From Diadema setosum (taxonomy: Eukaryota; Echinodermata; Echinoidea; Diadematoida; Diadematidae): 64,000 bases of DNA. The notes below the pieces were generated by a model that saw nothing but the letters and a program-made list of their open reading frames with translations, ran no database searches and was not told where the DNA came from. The stretch is taken from positions 9,131,328-9,195,327 of the forward strand of contig CM067065.1 in assembly GCA_033980235.1 (NCBI GenBank). The letters run 5' to 3'. Below, in pieces: positions 57,881 through 64,000 of the stretch. Positions within the stretch are counted from its first letter, which is position 1, and every line of letters starts with the position of its first letter. The translations under genes were made by a program, and so were the position numbers.

Positions 57881-59828
57881 AGCGTCTGATATACGTTGTT
57901 TGTTTGTTTTTTACGTGTACAAATTGATAACATTTTAATTTTACGGAAAGTCACAGAAAACTTCGGCAAAAAACAAAACAAAACAAAACAAACAAAACTC
58001 TGGCATCAATACGGGTAACAAACTTGTATTTAATAGCATTCCCTTTTAGATTATATTTTTTCAAACTTCAGAAAAGAGACCCCTCATTCTTTTTTTATTT
58101 GTTCAAATCATTTAGCATCTGGGAGATGGAAAGCATATTACCATTTGTCATTGAAGCAGTGATTTTGTTATTCGTTTAAGCGACAAATCTAAATGAGCTC
58201 CAATAAATAGATTTCTATAAGTTTAATCAAAACATATATGTCCCTTTTCATAGTAATAATCAATGCATACTTGGTACCATCAGAAAAAAAAAAATCTTTA
58301 AATTGACATATATACATGTTATGATTATCCCATCAGGAGAATGACAGTCATTAAAGATACGGGAAAAACATCTAAATTGAAAAATATAAGTCTTTTGTTA
58401 CAAGCGAGGTCAGCCCTGAATGTCAACTTCAACAAAATTCTGAATTTAACAATCCGGCTTGTGTTGGTGTCATGCCTGGTAAGGTTGATATATTATTTTG
58501 TATTTGGTTGCTCACCATGCCGCTTGTCAGCAGTATGCTCGAAAAAGGCCCGCGTCATAAGACAAATCAAAGCTGGGATGCTTGAAAAAAAGATGTGGCT
58601 GAGAGACTACGTGTAAGAATTTGCTGGGGTGAATGTTCTGTGAGATTCGATGGTTTGAGAATTGTCTTTAACCGCCCTAACATGTTTGTTTGCTATGCTG
58701 CCGCTGCTGTTGTTGTTTGTATGCTTGCTTGTGCACACTTCTGTCTAAATCAATATCAATGGTGATGTTGGTATCCATAACACCCAAATAGACAATGCCA
58801 AATTCACTCATCAACAAGGATAACATTTTGACTTAGGAACGTGGGCCATTTTACAATCTTTCAATTTCGACCTTACTCCACAATTCAAAGCAGAGATGCC
58901 CCATGAACAGTATTAAAGCCATAATGATGACAAGTAGGGTATCACTTTTGGTAGTGACCATTGATGTTTTGATTATTACTGAGATAAGAGGGCAATAAGT
59001 GATCAGACTCAGAATTTCAGAGGAGTTAAAAATTCGTCGCCTCATGTGTATGAAATAAATTCGCTATGCCCTGATGTCGAATCGCTCAAGGACGCGCACT
59101 TTATATTACACTGGAAGAGTCTTCATAAGAAGCAAGTTTCAAACTAACTTAAGGAATTTCTGGTTTGGAGATGTTAACCCCGGAGTCAAAATACCCAGCT
59201 TTCTGTGAAGAGAGGCAGGGAATAGCCAGCCATTTGATTAAGAAAAATTACCCCAAATCTCCGGCTATTTAGCGAAGTAGACAGCTACTTAGCTGTTTGT
59301 GTATGTTTCGTCTTCAAGAGAAGAAACAAAAACAGCGACAACAAAAATAACAGCGCTGAGTACTGAAATAAAATAAAAGACCATGTTGACAAATTTTGGA
59401 CAGAAAGGTAACTAATAGGCAAGTGTTTCCTAATAATAGACGTGATGGACGAGGTTCTTAGGGGTAGACTGGTGATAATTGGAAACATGTTGGAGTAACG
59501 TTAGGGGTCAATTGATTCTGCTCAAGACAATAGAAGGCACCTAATAGCACGTTTACCTCATTCCTCGGAAGAACTCTTATTTTTCGAAGTAGACGCATTG
59601 CCAGATGACTGCTCGTCTTCTACTACTACTATTCACACCTCTTTGACATTTTGACACTACTTAATAAACCGCCACGTAAACATGAACATCAAACATAAAT
59701 TCTTCAACACTCTACATACTGTTTTAATTACGTAGTTATGCATTAATTAATTTATCATGATTATTCTAATGTGTTTATTTATTCATTAATATTTTCATTA
59801 ATCTATTTACTTGATACTGCTTTGGCAG
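57881..59828 (+). other. Intron before the SRCR exon
   Basis: A 91-codon open frame at 58,341-58,616 has a GTAAGG donor-like site but no family resemblance, and was not called. (AAAC)n lies near 57,975. Otherwise AT-rich with nothing recognised. Confidence 0.45.
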
Positions 59829-60161
59829 TGCAACTTGTCGGAGGGCGGGATGAGAGAGAGGGCCGAGTTGAAATATTTTGCAACGGGCAGTGGGGCACGG
59901 TATGTCAAGCTGGATGGGACATAAAAGAAGCTCACGCAGTTTGCAGACAGCTCGGGTACACATCAGCTGCATCGATACACAAAGGTGCACACTTTGGGGA
60001 GGGTTCCGGTCCTATCTGGCTTGATCAGTGGACTGAATGCCTGACTGGAAACGAGAAATCCCTCCTGGAGTGCGGCCGGTGGCCGTGGGGCTGCTACCCG
60101 TCTGCCTTTGGTTCCCCTTGTGGTCATAACGGCGATGTTGGAGTGCGTTGTGAAGGACAAC
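59829..60161 (+). CDS. SRCR/Ig gene: SRCR domain exon
   Basis: One complete scavenger receptor cysteine-rich domain in a single phase 1-1 exon of 111 codons (acceptor TTTGGCAG, donor GTAAGT). It opens VQLVGGRDEREGRVEIFC, then GQWGTVCQAGWDIKEAHAVC, RQLGY, IWLDQWTEC, SLLECGRWPWGC, and ends CGHNGDVGVRCEGQ. The WGTVC, VCRQLG, I.LD...C.G.E..L..C and GV.C landmarks are all present, with eight cysteines. Two of these are outside the usual positions (the FC before GQWGTVC and one within the GCYPSAFGSPC stretch). SRCR modules bind microbial or host ligands in secreted and membrane receptors; the ligand here is unknown. The single-exon phase 1-1 layout is the usual one for shuffled SRCR modules. Confidence 0.93.
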
Positions 60162-61560
60162 GTAAGTTTAGTCGTAGGCCATGTATTATGCCGCTATTCA
60201 TGCATTCATTTTTTTTTTCATTTTCTTTTCCTTCATGAACAACGACAACAACAAATTCATTCCTGATTACACAGTTTTGCCCGTTGTATTTTTGTTTATT
60301 CAATGGGCGATTCATGACAAATGTTGGCCAAACATATAGATGTTTCAAGTCATGCAACGCATTTACTGATTTAAACACTGAAACACAGCACACAAATGCG
60401 CTACACAAGTGAACCCGAAACAATTGTTTAACATTTAAAGTAAAAAAAAAAGGAGTAAATGTATATGTCAAAAATTACGTAATAGAATTCATTTGTGTGT
60501 GTATGTGTGTGTACTCTTTTCATTGTTTGATAGCTGGCCGCGATAAACTGTTATTTCTGAATGTTTGTATATCCCAGCACAAGCTAACATAAATAGTCAT
60601 CAAATACAAATGTATGATAAACGTTAATGGTATCAAAAGATTACCTTATATTTCAACTATAATACCGCACCGTTGTCATTATTCTACAGTTAATAACGCA
60701 AACGGAAATGTTAAGATGTCAAATAAAGTATTTTGTATCCTCAGTGGCTTAGCATGTAGCGACTGTATTTAGTAATGGAAGCATTTTCATATTGCGGACA
60801 TTTCTGCGTTATTGCGCGTTACGTTGTTAATAAAGTGATGTCCCTCTGGAACGAACACAGTGACGATTAAACAGTGTGAAGAGGATTTGACACTGTGATG
60901 TGGTTTTTCACAGAGAGTTCACATAGTAAGGTTCTGTTTCACATTGTGAATTTACAAATTGCACTGTGAATCTATGATTTACAAGATTGTTCACATTAAT
61001 ATTTGTTGGAACGCTCGAATTTAATAGTGTAAAGTGTTTCAAACAGTGTTCACAATGACATTGTGTTCTTTTCAGCATGGTTGTATAAATTTAGTGTATA
61101 GAGGGTGTATATATTTATTCGTCGACACTAACCACGCTGCAAGGGTCTTGACTTGTTCGACGTTTTATTCAGGGGAAGAAAAGAACAACATCTGCAGTAG
61201 GGCTTGAAGTGCGAATCTTTCCCAACCAGAACCCCCCCCCAAAAAAAAAAAAATAAATAAATAATAATAATAATAATAAATAAATTAAGATAAATGAATA
61301 AATAAATAAAAAATAAAAAATTAATAAATAAAAAAATAAATAACAATAAAATAAAAAATAAAAGTAATAATAACAATAAAAAAGAATAACTAATAAAAAG
61401 GAACACACACAACAAGAACAACAACCAAAACAAACCTAACAAATACAAAGACAAAGACAAAGGTTCTGGAAGTTAAGTAAAATTGTCGCAAAATAACCTG
61501 AAATAACAGAGAGAAGAAAAAATGTCAATAGTAAACAATTCTATTTGTGACAAGATTCGT
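60162..61560 (+). other. Intron after the SRCR exon, low-complexity part
   Basis: Holds a segment with repeated CACAGTG/CACTGTG/TTCACA motifs at about 60,840-61,075, and a long A-rich (AAT/AAAT)n tract with a C run at 61,230-61,395. The open frames on the minus strand over this tract are low-complexity. No exon recognised. Confidence 0.5.
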
Positions 61561-61589
61561 TTCTTTTTATTTCATTGTTTAAATAGCTT

Positions 61590-61840
61590 TACTCCACAAT
61601 TATAACAACAGCCTGATCGACCAATACATTGCCTATAGACGTCTACGTTCTCAGAACTCTGGCCTCCCTGGTAATATGCCCAAGTGGCACACAAAGTCGG
61701 GGAACCGAACCTTTGCTGACGCTGCGTTTTCTTTATGGCGCTGGCTCCCTCAATTGATTGAAAATAGCAATTCTGTTTAAGTTTTCAAAAATAACCTCGA
61801 TAAATCTTTATTGAAAATAATTAACAATAACTGATTACCA
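61590..61840 (+). mobile_element. LINE 3'-end coding remnant
   Basis: The plus strand encodes NRTFADAAFSLWRWLPQLIE, a stop, then VFKNNLDKSLLK. This matches the '...W..LP..I......FK..LK..L' C-terminal tail of many CR1-like and RTE-like reverse transcriptases. The in-frame stop and the short length show it is dead. Confidence 0.65.
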
Positions 61841-62117
61841 TTAATCCTATATAAAGATGTACTGCTCTGTTTCCATTCTGTCACTTTCTATGTAAATTTA
61901 ATTCATATTAATGCCTTTAATAAGCATTCAATCATTAGATGGATTGGGCTCCTAATTATTCCAACTACTATCATCATTAGTATTGATATCATTGTTGTCG
62001 ATACTATATTCGTTCTGACTAATACTACTATTTCGTTATATTGGGTCGCTTTTTATCTAGTTTCCCTCATTATGTTATGTTTTTGATTGTTCTGTATACA
62101 TATTCCATATTTCCAAG

Positions 62118-62309
62118 AAAATCTGAGCAATGTGGATTCGTATTACGAGCACGTGGGCGCCTCACAAGGTTTCACCTACGGCGTCGACTATTACACATAT
62201 TATGACGTAAGGAGCGAGTTCACCTTTACCCCTACTTCCGCCAACGCTGGTGATATTCTCCAATGTCACATGTACGGGGTTTTACGGTCGGTAACTCTTC
62301 AGCTTCTCG
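62118..62309 (+). CDS. SRCR/Ig gene: Ig-like exon after the SRCR domain
   Basis: Acceptor CATATTTCCAAG, donor GTAAGT, phase 1 in and out, so it can follow the SRCR exon directly. It encodes NLSNVDSYYEHVGASQGFTY, then VRSEFTFTPTSANAGDILQC and HMYGVLRSVTLQLL. The S.FTF.P......G..LQC pattern resembles the D-to-F strands of an Ig-like domain with one conserved cysteine. The first half of this domain, with a B-strand cysteine and tryptophan, is not in this exon and was not found between 60,162 and 62,117. The gene must continue to the right of the window. Confidence 0.55.
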
Positions 62310-62379
62310 GTAAGTTGCTTTCTGAAGGAGAATTCCAGACCATTGAAAAGTAAATCTGAAGAGCTCAGCAATGCAAATT

Positions 62380-62722
62380 GGATGAAAATCAGATAAATTT
62401 TAAAGGAAATTAGGAATTTTGTGAAACTTGGCTAATTTTCCAAAAACAGTTTTTGAACAGTAATGATGAATATTTTAACGAGAAACACCTAATTACACTA
62501 TTAATTCGACCAAATTATGTTCGAGAAAAACTGTCGGAAACACAATTTCCTGTTGGCTTTATGATCTCTAACACAAGTATAATGTAATAGAACACGTGCT
62601 CTTTTAGAAAATATGAAAACGCTCAAGATTGGCTTGCCTGTCTCATTTCACCTATTTCAGTCCTAACACAAAATCAATGCGTGCGTCTTTTTGTCGGTTT
62701 TGTGATGCACCGTGACATAAAT
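62380..62722 (+). repeat. TGTGACC MITE family, old 3' part
   Basis: 'ttcgaccaaattatgttcgagaaaaactg', 'cacaatttcctgttggctttatgat' and 'ttcacctatttcagtcctaacacaaaatca' match the 3' half of the reference copy, ending 'gtgatgcaccgtgacata'. Confidence 0.7.
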
Positions 62723-62737
62723 AAATCAATATATATA

Positions 62738-63826
62738 CGAGGTGTATCAGAAAAAAATTCCAGGACTGGTATCATAGAAAATGTATTTCAAACCCAAACT
62801 TCAAACTAAGAGGCTTCCCATTCAAAGTAATCTATCTTGAGTATGTAACAGTGATCTTAGGTCTCGACAACCATCATTTTTTTATACACAATTTTATAAT
62901 TATCATGTACATCGTCTGTTTCACGTCGTTCAGAAATGAACAGAGAGCAATGAACAAACTTTAAGTTTCGAGCAGGGTTGGGGAACTATGTCAGGAGTGC
63001 TGAAAGTGCTGCAGTCAATCTACGGAAGTGTTTTGAAGTCATGCACACGTGTTTGGAGTGTTGCAAGAGGCTTAAAGAAGGATTAGAAAACGTTGAAGAT
63101 GACCCCACAGGAGCGGAAGGCCTCACAAACCAGGGCCGAGGTCAAGATTGAGAGCGTCAGGCAGATGGTGGGTGTCGATCGGCGGCTGATTCTTGGAATA
63201 ATGGCAAATGAGCTTGGCAGGAATCGGGACAGCGTCTGGAAGATTCTCACTGAAGATCTAGACATGCGGAAAATCTGCGCAAAGATGGTGCCAAAACTCC
63301 CAAGAGATGACCAGAAGAATCGTCACATGCAACTTTGCCAGGACATCCTCGAGCGCCTTGAAACCTTGAAACTTGAAACCAGACTTGCTAGGGAGAGTCA
63401 TTACCAGTCATCACGTCAGTCCTGGTCGTTGAGGACTTTCTGCTCCCGGGGTCATCTTCCACGTCCTCTCTCCCTTCTTTAAACCACTTGCACCACTCAA
63501 AAACATTATGTGCTGAATGTGCATGGCATTTCTCATCTCCGTACACTTGCTGCAATAATGTCAGCGCTTCTGACAGGGTTTTCCCAACCGCATCAGAGAC
63601 TTTAAGTTTGTTCGTTGCGCTGTGCTCATTGCTGAACGGCCTGACACAGATGATATATATAATTATAAAATTATGTAGAAAAAAAAATCTGATGTCTGTA
63701 GAGAGATTAAATCACAGTTACATACTCAAGACAGATTACTTTGAAGGTGAAACCTCTTAGTTTGAAGTTTGGGTTTGAAATAAATATGTTATGACACCAG
63801 TCCTGGATTTTTTCTGACACGCCCCG
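62738..63826. mobile_element. Rearranged mariner element: two opposed 5' halves
   Basis: About 1,089 bp with inverted ends CGAGGTGTATCAGAAAA and, at the other end, its near-inverse (TTTTTTCTGACACGCCCCG), flanked by TA on both sides. The left half on the plus strand encodes an N-terminal mariner transposase piece: FEVMHTCLECC.RLKEGLENVEDDP, then TRAEVKIESVRQMVGVDRRL, and KMVPKLPRDDQK further on. The right half on the minus strand encodes a second N-terminal piece: NVFEWCKWFKEGREDVEDDP, then STTRTDV. The catalytic C-terminal DDD region is missing, so it is dead. Confidence 0.85.
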
Positions 63827-64000
63827 TATATACATATATTATATATATATATGTATAAATGTATATATATATATATATATATATATAGATATAGATACAG
63901 ATATGGATATTACATAATGTCAAATGTCGTCTTTAGATAAATGGAGACAACTGGTTTACCACGTCGTAAATGTCAAAGATACTTGAGTCATTTATCATTA
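63827..64000. repeat. (TA)n/(GATA)n low-complexity sequence
   Basis: Immediately after the mariner element, TA and ATAG repeats run to about 63,905; the rest shows nothing recognised. Confidence 0.8.

Noticed and set aside
58341..58616. 91-codon plus-strand frame with an internal GTAAGG, as an exon of the SRCR gene
   Set aside because: No Ig or SRCR landmarks, and phase (2 in, 0 out) does not fit either neighbour.
61128..61460. 110-codon Leu/Phe-rich minus-strand frame resembling a membrane protein
   Set aside because: Translation of an A-rich low-complexity tract; not a real membrane segment.

Overview
This window looks like AT-rich genomic DNA from an invertebrate deuterostome, most plausibly an echinoderm. 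The reasons are a complement C3-type gene in small GT-AG exons separated by kilobase introns, a neighbouring gene with a scavenger receptor cysteine-rich (SRCR) domain, and a dense load of MITEs, mariner, LINE and tRNA-SINE remnants with many microsatellites. Species cannot be fixed from the sequence alone. No bacterial genes, rRNA, intact tRNA genes or CRISPR arrays were seen.

Region 1 (about 1-44,667, minus strand) is the 5' half of a complement C3/C4/C5-family gene. I reconstructed 20 exons. All 20 agree in splice phase and together give 845 in-frame codons, from the signal-peptide ATG at 44,667 to the A2M domain at 1,161. The gene then runs off the left edge, where the thioester, C345C and stop must lie. 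Key marks are the macroglobulin motif FIQTDKPIY, a CGPGGG loop, a tetra-arginine beta/alpha processing site at deduced residues 668-671, an anaphylatoxin-like cysteine segment, the FRETWFF motif and the LPYSVVR motif. Introns carry most of the repeats.

Region 2 (about 44,668-55,565) is the intergenic region between two divergent genes. It holds the C3 upstream flank and nested transposable elements, including a 774-bp Harbinger-like MITE inserted inside another MITE.

Region 3 (about 55,566-62,309, plus strand) is a partly resolved gene for a secreted or membrane protein. It has a signal peptide exon, an Ig-like half-domain exon, a clear SRCR exon and a further Ig-like exon, mostly joined in phase 1. 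It continues to the right, past a fold-back mariner at 62,738-63,826.

C3-type opsonin and SRCR/Ig receptor genes are both innate-immunity families. Their proximity here is suggestive only; nothing in the sequence shows that they act together. The most unusual structures are the odd cysteine spacing of the anaphylatoxin segment, a 120-bp tandem duplication covering a C3 exon end and its splice donor, a four-copy element built from repeated GACCCAAGTCC motifs, a 171-bp near-perfect palindrome with 9-bp target duplications, and a mariner made of two opposed 5' halves.
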